The notes: generated by a model from the letters alone, not told the origin. A DNA stretch of 34,120 bases from Bacteroidota bacterium (GCA_024277695.1 JAJRUR010000060.1:1-34120); one strand, 5' to 3'. Counted from the first letter of the stretch, positions 1 to 7,478 are shown. Program-made: numbers and translations.

Positions 1-542
1 CCGATATCTTTTGGACCGAAAGGTATGGGAATATCATGAGTAAACCAAGCGTAGGCTTGAGATGCTGATTTTTTCTTTTCTGATGGTCTGCGTAATATTG
101 CTTTTGTACAGCGAAATCCCCCAATAGATTTAGTTTGGGTGGTAATCTCCCAATCTGAGGTATTGCTTGGTAGTAAGATATTAATCAATTGACCATCTCG
201 GTTTTTTTGTAGTATAGCAGTTTTTTCTATATTGTCGTGATAATAAACTTTGTTTTTTCCAGCGATGATCTGTGCAATACTCGAGTTAGGATTCTCCATA
301 CTTAGTGTATTTTTTGATCGAAAAAGACTCTTGAAGTTGTTGCACAAGAGCTGGTATTCTATTTCTTGAGTTTTTTCTAGGATGGAGGATAGTTGTGGAT
401 TTCTTATTGGCGTACTATTGGCTTGCTGGTTATAGCTTAGTCGGTATATGACTTCTATGGTAGGTTTGTCTATCGGATTCTGCGCTATACCGATGTCCGG
501 AATTATTAGAAAAAGAGCGCAAATAAAAAGAAATTTAGTCAT
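1..542 (-). CDS. GLPGLI family protein, 3' end cut by window edge
   Basis: This gene starts at an ATG (540-542) on the minus strand and runs off the left edge after about 180 codons without a stop. The N-terminus MTKFLFICALFLIIPDIGIAQ is a Sec signal peptide with a typical Bacteroidota A-Q cleavage site. Later residues read WEITTQTKSIGGFRCTKA and AYAWFTHDIPIPFGPKDI. They match the GLPGLI family pattern, in which a W-x-I-x-x-x-T-K-x-I-x-G-x-x-C-x-K-A block is followed by AWYT-x-x-IP-x-x-GP; the GLPGLI motif itself would lie just outside the window. The family is secreted or periplasmic in Bacteroidota and its function is unknown. It lies downstream of a lipoprotein gene, from which it is separated by a strong hairpin, so it probably has its own promoter. 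Confidence 0.85.
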   Translation of the reverse strand, partial: MTKFLFICALFLIIPDIGIAQNPIDKPTIEVIYRLSYNQQANSTPIRNPQLSSILEKTQEIEYQLLCNNFKSLFRSKNTLSMENPNSSIAQIIAGKNKVYYHDNIEKTAILQKNRDGQLINILLPSNTSDWEITTQTKSIGGFRCTKAILRRPSEKKKSASQAYAWFTHDIPIPFGPKDI

Positions 543-575
543 ACTATGTTGGGCTAATAGTTATCAAAATAATAG

Positions 576-611
576 CTCGGGATGTGTGGTACATACAGAA
601 CACATCCCGAG
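576..611 (-). terminator. 12-bp perfect hairpin, candidate terminator for the upstream minus-strand gene
   Basis: CTCGGGATGTGT (576-587) pairs perfectly with ACACATCCCGAG (600-611) around a 12-nt loop. On the minus strand the stem is followed by GCTATTATTTTG, a broken T-rich tail. It lies between the stop of the lipoprotein gene (735) and the start of the GLPGLI gene (542). An intrinsic terminator or 3'-end stabiliser is the simplest reading. The T tract is imperfect. Confidence 0.55.
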
Positions 612-734
612 TGTGATTCGTTCTATGGTTTTTGATTATCGCAGTCATCTTTTGCTTCGAGATACACATCCCACCATTGCGGAGTCTCGGCTTATCCAAT
701 ATTCCACCATCATCGTTTTTGTTAGCATCGGTTT

Positions 735-1388
735 CTATTCTTTAACAGTTACAGAAAGGATACAGTCATCGCAAGAACATTCCGCTCTGTTGGTATTAAA
801 ATCAAAAATTTCTCTACAACCACAAGACCCACTGCAATCAATCTCATATGTTTTATCGATTATGCCTTTATTCGTGTAAGTATTTGAGTACATTACAGTT
901 TCTACAGTTCCATCTTTCAACTCATAAGTATACATTATGGTGGTTACTTCTGGCTGAAAATTAAAATCAACTCTATTGAAACTTTTAATTCCTATTCCGT
1001 GCTTTCGTCGAGTAAATGCTTCAAAGTCATCAAAATGAAGATTTTCTCTATAAATCTGTTCCCAGACATCAATTTCTGATTTATAAGTATCAAAAGTAAC
1101 TGTCATTTTACAACCTGAACATGTGCATTCAAATCTTCCGTTCAAATCTGTAACAACTTGACAGTGGTCTGTATGTCCGGTATTATTACCATCACAAGCA
1201 TTTGTTGTACAATGAATAGAAATACCACCTTTGATGTATTGAATACCTGCTCTCTCAAACACCTCAGAAGATATTGATCGAAGTTCAATGTCTTCATTAG
1301 AATTGTGTTTTTTAAAGTTAAGATCATTATTTTGCGAACAAGAAATTAAAAAAACAATTGAACCAAAAAAAATAATTACATTTTTCAT
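735..1388 (-). CDS. Cys-rich lipoprotein of unknown function with a duplicated Cys motif
   Basis: This 217-residue protein begins MKNVIIFFGSIVFLISCS, a lipoprotein signal peptide with lipobox L-I-S-C, so it should be anchored to a membrane on the periplasmic or outer side. After the lipobox it has two similar cysteine clusters. The first contains DLNGRFECTCSGCKMTVT (about residue 82 on). The second, at the C-terminus, contains DFNTNRAECSCDDCILSVTV and is preceded by CSGSCGCRE. The shared core is E-C-x-C-x-x-C plus a hydrophobic strand, suggesting an internal duplication that could bind metal or form disulfides. The middle (about 95-160) is polar with no recognised domain. The gene is AT-rich and lies in a stretch of apparently decayed DNA. 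I do not recognise the family. Confidence 0.75.
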   Translation of the reverse strand: MKNVIIFFGSIVFLISCSQNNDLNFKKHNSNEDIELRSISSEVFERAGIQYIKGGISIHCTTNACDGNNTGHTDHCQVVTDLNGRFECTCSGCKMTVTFDTYKSEIDVWEQIYRENLHFDDFEAFTRRKHGIGIKSFNRVDFNFQPEVTTIMYTYELKDGTVETVMYSNTYTNKGIIDKTYEIDCSGSCGCREIFDFNTNRAECSCDDCILSVTVKE

Positions 1389-1782
1389 TTTAATAAATAT
1401 TTGATAAGTTATTCCTACTTCTTGATAAGCTAGTTTCGGAGATATAGACTACAGGTGTTGATAGCACGTTTGCCGGTTATTCCTAGTATGTCTGCCTAGC
1501 ATCGACTGCTCCCAAGTCTCCGACGGATCCTTTTCCGAGCCTATTATAGCAATCTATGGGGCATATATATATGCTAAAATACAAATTTTATAGCGTATTT
1601 TTTTCATTATTTTATAAAATTTAACATTTTCCCCCGTTTATGGGTGTGGAGGATAGTTGTGCATTTCTTAGTGGATTACTCCTGGCTTGCCGGACTTAGG
1701 CTTTGTCGGTATATGCCTTCTGGGCTAATTGTTCAGCTTCAAAAATCAAAAAATGTATATATTTAGCCCTTCAATTACAGTT
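1389..1782. other. 394-bp gene-free region with relic-like sequence
   Basis: No convincing gene lies here. It contains a 10-bp direct repeat GTTATTCCTA (1408-1417 and 1476-1485). It also contains an inverted repeat TCGGAGA/TCTCCGA (1436-1442 and 1517-1523) bounding a more GC-rich island, and the 14-bp palindrome GCATATATATATGC (1561-1574). A degenerate copy of part of the GLPGLI gene follows (1648-1720). The region reads as decayed DNA between two operons; no origin is recognised for the GC-richer island. Confidence 0.5.
1648..1720 (-). pseudogene. Degenerate fragment of a GLPGLI-family gene
   Basis: These 73 bases align with 384-455, an early part of the coding sequence of the GLPGLI gene at the left edge. 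By eye roughly three quarters of positions agree, with about one indel. Read in the aligned frame on the minus strand, the copy carries an in-frame TAA and no signal peptide or start codon. It is therefore a relic of a paralogue or of a local duplication, not a working gene. Similarity stops abruptly on both sides. Confidence 0.55.
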
Positions 1783-3120
1783 ATGGGACTATTTGACAGG
1801 CTATTCGGTGTATTGAGTACCAATCAAGATGAACCGAAGATACGCTTTGGACGGTTTACAGATGCGCATAAGTCACAAGAGCAATATGATGATTGGGATG
1901 CCGGAATCAAAGCTTATTCAGACGGTGATTATCTCCGATCTTTTGAAAAGTTGCTCGATTTTTTGGACCAAGATGACCAAGATAATATTGAGCGTGAGCT
2001 TCTCAGTGACCAAATAAAGTTCCATATACATCAAGGGTCAAAGTGTGTACATGGGACTTATGGACCTACGAGTATATATGCCGAATCAAAAATCGTAAAA
2101 ATCAAAGAATATAGCATTGGTTATCTACGAAGGATGGTGGAGCACAACTATAATCTGAATTATGCTCGATATGCCATAGATTCTGACAATAATATTGCGA
2201 TAGTATTTGATGGAGATGTCAGAGATTCGCCTTTAGAAAAGCTCTATTTTGCCTTTAAGGAAATGGCCATTAATGCGGACAAACAAGATGATTTGCTTTT
2301 GGATGAGTTTAAGTCTCTTGAGCCAATCGACGAGTCTATAAAGAAATCACTTTCTGAGGAGATAAAAGACATCAAGTATCAGTTTATTATCGATAAAGCC
2401 AAAGAAACATTTGAGCAAATAGACCAAATTCGTGTCTCTCCTGACAAGCAGCAGGGAGCTATTTCTTATATGCTATTGGCATTGATCTACAAACTTGATT
2501 TTTTGACAGTTCCTGAAGGCAATGCAATGGAAGCCTTCGAAAGGATGCATAGAATCTTCTTTAAAGATACCCAACGGGGTATAGGACAAAAGAATGCGGC
2601 GATTATCAAAGAGCTCCATAAGTTGACGGATCGACCCAAGGAGAGTTTCTTGAGTGAATTTTATGATGTTTGTTCTACATTTGGAATCACATATTCGATA
2701 GAAGGATCAAAGATGGTTGAATTTATCGATCCGGAAATCAAATATATACAGTGGTATATCCAGAACAATCACCCGATAGTAGCTGAGGCTGTGTGCAGCT
2801 ATATTGTGGGTTATCTACTTTTTAACCATACACCACCCAAACCTGCATTCCAATTATTTATACTCTATTATCGGGTGATCGAGGCATCGTATTTTAAAGC
2901 TTTGGGTTTTTCGGAACTGTATATACCGGAATCGGACACTTTTGATCAAGATAAGATCCAGCAAATTGTGAAGGATATCTATAACACCAACAAGGACGAA
3001 TATCCCAAACTCAAGTTGAATGGGACGCTGAGCTATAACACCAAGGTAGAATTTGCCCGATCGTTTATCCTGTTATTGCGCCAAGCGGACTTTAGCAAAA
3101 AACCAAATCGTGATGTCTAA
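1783..3120 (+). CDS. Unrecognised cytoplasmic protein, partner of the downstream protease gene
   Basis: The chosen start is the ATG at 1783 (MGLFDRLFGVLS), giving 445 residues; an in-frame start at 1729 would add 18 unconvincing residues. There is no signal peptide or membrane segment, so the product is probably cytoplasmic. Residues about 35-65 (WDAGIKAYSDGDYLRSFEKL) look like one TPR-type helical hairpin. Residues about 110-175 (NLNYARYAIDSDNNIAIVFD, then a leucine-rich helix) resemble the strand-helix layout of YbjN/CesT-like chaperone folds; this is a weak inference from pattern. The rest is helical and acidic with no known motif. The gene ends 30 bp before the protease gene on the same strand, so co-transcription and a shared job are likely. 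The function is not known to me. Confidence 0.8.
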   Translation: MGLFDRLFGVLSTNQDEPKIRFGRFTDAHKSQEQYDDWDAGIKAYSDGDYLRSFEKLLDFLDQDDQDNIERELLSDQIKFHIHQGSKCVHGTYGPTSIYAESKIVKIKEYSIGYLRRMVEHNYNLNYARYAIDSDNNIAIVFDGDVRDSPLEKLYFAFKEMAINADKQDDLLLDEFKSLEPIDESIKKSLSEEIKDIKYQFIIDKAKETFEQIDQIRVSPDKQQGAISYMLLALIYKLDFLTVPEGNAMEAFERMHRIFFKDTQRGIGQKNAAIIKELHKLTDRPKESFLSEFYDVCSTFGITYSIEGSKMVEFIDPEIKYIQWYIQNNHPIVAEAVCSYIVGYLLFNHTPPKPAFQLFILYYRVIEASYFKALGFSELYIPESDTFDQDKIQQIVKDIYNTNKDEYPKLKLNGTLSYNTKVEFARSFILLLRQADFSKKPNRDV

Positions 3121-3150
3121 GATACTTCCTAAATATATCAACTATAGGAT

Positions 3151-4251
3151 ATGATGCGAAAGATTATCGACTTATATAGAAAAGTAGTTATACAGATAGC
3201 TACTCCATACAGTACCGGAACGGGATTTTATCTGGCGGACTATCATTTGATCATCACCAACGAACATGTAGTACGGGGTAACCGTGAGGTAGTGCTCAAG
3301 ATATACGGGCATGAAAAAATGAAAGCACGGGTACTCTACATAGACCCGAAGTACGACTTGGCATTTATAGATATTCCTAAGGGGGTAGAGCTGCCCGCAG
3401 TCAGTATCAATATAGAGCACATCGTCCAGCAAGGCGATCCGGTCATCGCTGTAGGACATCCGTTTGGACTCAAATACACGGCAACTCAGGGTATCGTGTC
3501 CAATACACTCCATCAGCAAGCCGGAATCACTTATATCCAACATGATGCTGCACTAAACCCGGGCAATAGCGGTGGTCCTTTGGTCAATTCTTCTTCAGAA
3601 GTCATCGGGGTCAATACTTTTATCATCCGTGACGGCAATAATATCGGATTTTCTCTTCCGGTCATGTATCTCAAAGAAAGTCTGGATGAGTACAGAGTGT
3701 TTTATGACCAAGCCGGGGCTCGTTGTATTTCATGTTCCAATCTCGTATTGGAAGCAACCGAAGAAGAGGGATATTGTCCTTACTGTGGCTCCAAAATCAC
3801 GCTTCCCTCGGATATAGAACCCTATATGCCTGTAGGAATCGTCAAAACTATCGAGGATGTCTTGGCAGGACAAGGGGTCAATATCGAGCTATCACGGATC
3901 GGACCCAATAACTGGCTGATCGACGAAGGATCCGCCCAAATCAATGTTTCTTATAATCCGAAGTCCGGAATGATTCTGGGAGAGGCAAAGCTATGTTCTC
4001 TACCCAAAGAAGGTATCAAACAACTGTACATATTCCTGTTAAAGGAAAATTATAAACTCAAAAAACTAACTTTGAGCGTCAGGTCAAACAATGTTTTTAT
4101 CTCTTGTGTTAACTTTGACCGATATTTTGACAAAGACATCCTCGATAGAGACTTGGCAGAAGTGATATCCAAGGCGGATGAATATGATGATATACTGATC
4201 GGTCAATTCGGTGCTATACCCCGTAAAAAGGAAGGTGAAGCAGCTATTTAG
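3151..4251 (+). CDS. Trypsin-like (HtrA-type) serine protease with zinc ribbon and C-terminal domain
   Basis: This 366-residue protein carries an HtrA/trypsin-like fold at about residues 8-180. The catalytic triad is visible: His39 in IITNEHVV, Asp69 in DPKYDLAFIDI and Ser140 in NPGNSGGPL. No signal peptide or transmembrane segment precedes it, unlike periplasmic DegP/DegS. It has no PDZ domain. Instead there is a four-cysteine zinc ribbon at 192-212 (CISC and CPYC). A C-terminal domain of about 130 residues follows, with repeated beta strands and a final helix, loosely like YbjN/CesT folds. The start is the first of two consecutive ATGs. Together with the preceding gene it forms a two-gene unit. 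A cytoplasmic quality-control, signalling or defence protease is plausible; the substrate is unknown. Confidence 0.88.
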   Translation: MMRKIIDLYRKVVIQIATPYSTGTGFYLADYHLIITNEHVVRGNREVVLKIYGHEKMKARVLYIDPKYDLAFIDIPKGVELPAVSINIEHIVQQGDPVIAVGHPFGLKYTATQGIVSNTLHQQAGITYIQHDAALNPGNSGGPLVNSSSEVIGVNTFIIRDGNNIGFSLPVMYLKESLDEYRVFYDQAGARCISCSNLVLEATEEEGYCPYCGSKITLPSDIEPYMPVGIVKTIEDVLAGQGVNIELSRIGPNNWLIDEGSAQINVSYNPKSGMILGEAKLCSLPKEGIKQLYIFLLKENYKLKKLTLSVRSNNVFISCVNFDRYFDKDILDRDLAEVISKADEYDDILIGQFGAIPRKKEGEAAI

Positions 4252-4558
4252 CCTAGTCAATCGGATGGGTAAAAAACCACAGGATACGTAGCAGAAACCA
4301 AAGAATTATTGCAGATGACTGTCCGATAGAATGAATGAAAAAAGGATAAATCTGTGCTCGTAACAAGATGATTTGCTATGGTTTTTTGTGTTTTGGGCAT
4401 CAAAAAGGAGTAAAATTTTGTCATATAAAGAAAAAAGCTGTAATATAGTGTTTTGAAAGCGGCCAAAGCTCACAGGTGAGCCTGTGTCTGCTGCCATAAA
4501 ATAAGAACAAAAAACATCATTTTTGAAAACAACTTATATAAAATTTAAAATCTTACGA
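4252..4558. other. Intergenic region, 307 bp, no gene seen
   Basis: Short overlapping minus-strand frames exist but have low-complexity, antisense-like composition and no recognisable start context. A small 6-bp hairpin (CACAGG/CCTGTG, 4471-4486) lacks a T tract and is not called a terminator. The region presumably carries the promoter of the following PorP/SprF gene, but no TAnnTTTG match was found. Confidence 0.5.
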
Positions 4559-5611
4559 ATGAAGATCAGAATAGCACTTTTTAGTTTAATATTGACTGTG
4601 GGGTCTCTAGTTCAAGCTCAAGATATCCACTTTTCGCAGTTTTATATGTCACCCCTGAATCTCAATCCGGCGATGACGGGCATCATGAACTGTAACCAGC
4701 GTCTGGTAGCCAACTTTAGGAACCAATGGGCATCCGTATTGCGGTCAAATGCATATAATACTTTTTCAGCTTCTTATGATCAGAAGATAGAGTTTGCCAG
4801 AAGTGATTATTTTGGTGTCGGAGGTACACTTTGGGGAGATGTAGCCGGTAGTTCTAAGTTTTCTACCTTGGCAGCTACACTGTCCGGTTCTTATAGTAAG
4901 TATCTCGGAGGTGGACGTGATAACTCTAACTATTTGGTATTGGGTGCTCAAGTCGGGATACGACAGCGGAGTATCAAACCCTTGTTTGAATTGTTCTTTG
5001 GGGATCAGTTTGATCCAAGTATAGGTGGTCCATCCGGCACTTCTATAGAAAACAATAATGGGACTTTTGGCAATAATTACTCTTTTATGGATGTCAATGC
5101 AGGTCTGTTATATTTCAGAGTATTTAATGAAACGAATAGCTTATGGATCGGAGGTGCCATCAATCATCTCAACAAACCCAACCAGTCTTTTTATGACGAT
5201 CAGTTCTTTGAGTTAAGTACTAGATATACAGTGCATGGTGGTGCTGAAATCACACTCAATACCCGCTACGATGTACTCCCCGGTTTTGTGGTGCTCTCAC
5301 AAGGCGAAGCCTTTCAAGTCAATTCCGGAGCGAGTGTCCGTATGATACTCAGCAAGTCGCGATGGGACTATCAAGCCGCTCAGATCGGTGTATGGATGCG
5401 TATAGCAAATAGTGTGGATAATTCTTTGCTTTCTGATGCACTGATTATATCGACCAAGTTTGACTATGATCAGTTTGGTATTGGTTTTAGCTATGATGTG
5501 AACTTGAGTTCGCTCCGACCGGCAAGTAATGGAAATGGAGCATTTGAGTTTTCGCTGATATACAATATTTGTCGTCAAGAGCGTAGAAACGTTTATTGTC
5601 CCAAATTCTAA
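4559..5611 (+). CDS. PorP/SprF family type IX secretion system membrane protein
   Basis: From the ATG at 4559 this is a 350-residue outer-membrane protein. The signal peptide MKIRIALFSLILTVGSLVQAQ is followed directly by the PorP/SprF signature DIHFSQFYMSPLNLNPAMTG. The rest alternates polar and hydrophobic residues as in a beta-barrel (for example YLVLGAQVGIRQRS and FGIGFSYDVNL). A TTG at 4523 would add 12 residues before the signal peptide and is rejected. PorP/SprF proteins accompany type IX secretion and attachment of gliding adhesins in Bacteroidota. This copy stands alone, without a neighbouring large adhesin or OmpA-type partner, so it may be one of several paralogues rather than the core secretion component. 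Confidence 0.9.
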   Translation: MKIRIALFSLILTVGSLVQAQDIHFSQFYMSPLNLNPAMTGIMNCNQRLVANFRNQWASVLRSNAYNTFSASYDQKIEFARSDYFGVGGTLWGDVAGSSKFSTLAATLSGSYSKYLGGGRDNSNYLVLGAQVGIRQRSIKPLFELFFGDQFDPSIGGPSGTSIENNNGTFGNNYSFMDVNAGLLYFRVFNETNSLWIGGAINHLNKPNQSFYDDQFFELSTRYTVHGGAEITLNTRYDVLPGFVVLSQGEAFQVNSGASVRMILSKSRWDYQAAQIGVWMRIANSVDNSLLSDALIISTKFDYDQFGIGFSYDVNLSSLRPASNGNGAFEFSLIYNICRQERRNVYCPKF

Positions 5612-5651
5612 ACAAGTTTTTGTAAAAAATTTGTCATATTGACTTCTTTTC

Positions 5652-5682
5652 TTGTAAGGTCGAACTCATCTGCGTATCTTGT
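5652..5682 (+). promoter_or_regulatory. Candidate Bacteroidota promoter for the bactofilin gene
   Basis: TTG at 5652-5654 is followed after 20 bp by TATCTTGT at 5675-5682, a 7-of-8 match to the -7 consensus TAnnTTTG with correct -33 spacing. It would give a leader of about 60 nt before the ATG at 5747. It is the only promoter candidate here in which both elements are present. Confidence 0.4.
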
Positions 5683-5746
5683 TGGGCGTTGATAGAGATC
5701 TAGGGATAATACGAATGATATATCCATCCAAAAAAAATGAGAAGTT

Positions 5747-6202
5747 ATGTTTAATACAAAAAAATCAAGCAATTCTACCAAAACGCGTACTGTACAAAAT
5801 TCCGGTGCCATCAACAATATTACTCAAGGAACAGCCATTGAGGGAACCGTCCAGTCGGATAGTGATATCAGAATCGATGGCACACTAAAAGGAAACTTAA
5901 ACTGCAGGGGTAAGGTTATCATCGGTGAGCACGGGATGATCAATGGGATTGTTTATTGCGAAAACGCAGTCATAGAAGGTAAGCTCATCGGTGAGCTCCA
6001 CGTCAATGATGCTCTACAGGTTTCGGCTACAGGAGTGGTGGATGGCCAAGTCAATACTGCCCACCTGTCTATCAGTCCCGGAGCCCAGTTTAACGGTACT
6101 TGTCATATGGGCAAGGATCCGGAAGCATTGCAAAGTGGCAAACAAGGGCAAATGGACGAAGAGCTTATCGAAATTGAGCCCATACCGGTTTATAGCTCCT
6201 AA
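5747..6202 (+). CDS. Bactofilin family polymer-forming cytoskeletal protein
   Basis: This 151-residue protein has a polar, disordered N-terminus (residues 1-25) followed by a compact right-handed beta-helix domain. The domain shows the repeating hydrophobic/glycine pattern typical of bactofilins: GTAIEGTVQSDSDIRIDGTL, then GKVIIGEHGMINGIV, then GVVDGQVNTAHLSISPGAQF. A short acidic tail ends the protein. Bactofilins polymerise without nucleotide into filaments that scaffold cell-wall enzymes or shape determinants at the inner membrane. The usual M23 peptidase partner is not adjacent; an EnvC-like protein lies far downstream. The gene is followed after 20 bp by an AtpZ-like gene, a neighbourhood that in other Bacteroidota leads into the ATP-synthase operon. 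Confidence 0.9.
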   Translation: MFNTKKSSNSTKTRTVQNSGAINNITQGTAIEGTVQSDSDIRIDGTLKGNLNCRGKVIIGEHGMINGIVYCENAVIEGKLIGELHVNDALQVSATGVVDGQVNTAHLSISPGAQFNGTCHMGKDPEALQSGKQGQMDEELIEIEPIPVYSS

Positions 6203-6222
6203 TAGACCAATTTCGTCAGTCC

Positions 6223-6420
6223 GTGTCCAAAAAACAATATCTCAAATATACTTCGATAGCTTACGAAATGGCTGCGATACTCCTCGTTGGAGTCTTGGCA
6301 GGCAAATACATCGATCGATGGTTAGATAATGAAAAAAAATGGGTTACCGCGCTCCTGATCATCGCTTTATTGGGAGGCTATTTTTATAAATTGGTGCGGG
6401 ATCTATCAGCTGATAAGTAG
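6223..6420 (+). CDS. AtpZ/AtpI-like small membrane protein
   Basis: A GTG at 6223 starts a 65-residue protein with two membrane segments: about residues 10-28 (YEMAAILLVGVLAGKYIDRW) and 40-58 (VTALLIIALLGGYFYKLV). The G-x-x-x-G-K-Y-I-D motif between hydrophobic stretches and the small size match the AtpZ/AtpI accessory family encoded ahead of F1Fo ATP-synthase genes. Those proteins help c-ring assembly or Mg2+ handling. Here it follows the bactofilin gene by 20 bp and precedes another small membrane gene, but atpB does not follow. The family call is fairly firm; the role without neighbouring atp genes is inference. Confidence 0.75.
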   Translation: MSKKQYLKYTSIAYEMAAILLVGVLAGKYIDRWLDNEKKWVTALLIIALLGGYFYKLVRDLSADK

Positions 6421-6458
6421 AAAAATAACTATATTGTACTATCAAAACTCTTTAGAAA

Positions 6459-6854
6459 ATGCAGCTGAAAAAGTTCATCTTGGGCTTAGGTTTATGTGTC
6501 ATGATCAATCTGGTGGCCTTCGTAATTTATGCCCAATTTGTCCGATATGATGGAATGGTCTATTTTGAGTTCTATGTCTTAAGTTTTTTTGTTCTTGTTT
6601 CGATTTTATTTTATGGACTGGGTAAGCATACTAGTCAGTCCTCCGACTTATACCGGTTTAACCGGTTGATTGTTTTCAGTACAGCATTTAAGCTCATAGC
6701 TTCTATCTTGCTCATACTCAGTCTTAAATATCACTTAGCACTAGATAGACCGGTACAGATTATACCTTTTTTGATCAGCTATCTGGTTTTTACCTCCTAT
6801 GAGGTTTACTATCTATCTACTTTAGGACAAAAATCATTTAAGAAGACTAAATGA
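6459..6854 (+). CDS. Small four-helix membrane protein, possibly ATP synthase subunit I-like
   Basis: This 131-residue protein has four predicted membrane segments at about 5-25, 37-54, 68-87 and 97-117, and a basic C-terminus (KSFKKTK). No enzymatic motif is visible. Its size, topology and position directly after an AtpZ-like gene suggest the ATP synthase I-type accessory protein often found upstream of atpB, but sequence alone does not prove it. The gene starts at an ATG 38 bp after the preceding stop and is probably co-transcribed with it. The next gene is an unrelated biotin carrier with its own candidate promoter. Confidence 0.7.
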   Translation: MQLKKFILGLGLCVMINLVAFVIYAQFVRYDGMVYFEFYVLSFFVLVSILFYGLGKHTSQSSDLYRFNRLIVFSTAFKLIASILLILSLKYHLALDRPVQIIPFLISYLVFTSYEVYYLSTLGQKSFKKTK

Positions 6855-6959
6855 ATTATAGTTTGGGACTCTAGGCTGCTCTCTCTATCCCTTAGTTATT
6901 TTGGGATTAATTTGTGTCCTTATTGGCTTGAAGCCTGAGTATAGATTAATAGAAAATGT

Positions 6960-6967
6960 TATCTTTG
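6960..6967 (+). promoter_or_regulatory. Candidate -7 element for the biotin carrier gene
   Basis: TATCTTTG is an exact match to the Bacteroidota -7 consensus TAnnTTTG, lying 28 bp before the GTG start at 6996. No TTG is found at the proper -33 spacing. The position supports the GTG at 6996 over the later ATG at 7023. Confidence 0.45.
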
Positions 6968-6995
6968 AGCACTCAACAAAATTATTGTACTAACT

Positions 6996-7478
6996 GTGTA
7001 TAGAGCTGTTATAGATCAAGTAATGACCAAAATTTCGGCTGAGATGCTTGAGGAGTTGGACATCATCAAGCTGAGTGATGGTGTTTTTCATGTATTGTAT
7101 GCTCATCAGAGCTATCAGGTAGAGCTACTCAACTATGATCTGGGCAAGCGGACTATAGAGATATTGGTCAATGGTCATTTCAGTAAGGTGCATATCAAGA
7201 ATGAAACCGATTTGGTTATTGAGCAGTTGGGCTTGGACCAATATACTACCCGGAAGGACACGGCGCTTAAATCACCGATGCCAGGAAAAGTACTTAAAAT
7301 TATGGTACGTCCGGGAGATCTTGTTAGAGAAGGGGATCCCTTACTAGTACTAGAGGCGATGAAGATGGAGAATGTACTCAAGGCGAGTTCGGAGCAGCAG
7401 ATTGAAAAGGTACCGGTCAAAGTAGCTGAGCCGGTGGACAAAGGCCAAATCCTGATCCGGTATGTACAGGATAAATGA
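6996..7478 (+). CDS. Biotin carboxyl carrier protein (acyl-CoA carboxylase type)
   Basis: This 160-residue protein ends in a biotinyl/lipoyl domain (about residues 85-158). The biotin attachment motif EAMKMEN is present, with the modified lysine in M-K-M, along with the upstream SPMPGKV. The N-terminal 80 residues contain FHVLYAHQSYQVELL and a following V-N-G motif. They resemble the N-terminal part of Bacteroidota biotin carriers that serve acetyl- or propionyl-CoA carboxylase. That family usually begins MYK/MFK, matching MYRAVIDQ from the GTG at 6996, so this start is preferred to the ATG at 7023. No biotin carboxylase or carboxyltransferase gene is adjacent, so its partners must be encoded elsewhere. 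Confidence 0.88.
   Translation: MYRAVIDQVMTKISAEMLEELDIIKLSDGVFHVLYAHQSYQVELLNYDLGKRTIEILVNGHFSKVHIKNETDLVIEQLGLDQYTTRKDTALKSPMPGKVLKIMVRPGDLVREGDPLLVLEAMKMENVLKASSEQQIEKVPVKVAEPVDKGQILIRYVQDK

Noticed and set aside
448..879. Plus-strand open frame of 143 codons
   Set aside because: It is antisense to the start of the GLPGLI gene and the end of the lipoprotein gene, crosses the hairpin at 576-611, and has no recognisable protein features.
3172..3543. Minus-strand frame of 123 codons
   Set aside because: Antisense to the protease catalytic domain, with no start context or known motif.
4471..4486. Hairpin CACAGG-TGAG-CCTGTG
   Set aside because: Only 6 bp and no T tract on either strand; not called a terminator.
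4257..4497. Two overlapping minus-strand frames of 60-70 codons
   Set aside because: Low-complexity aromatic-rich sequence, no family resemblance, and overlap with each other; more likely non-coding spacer.
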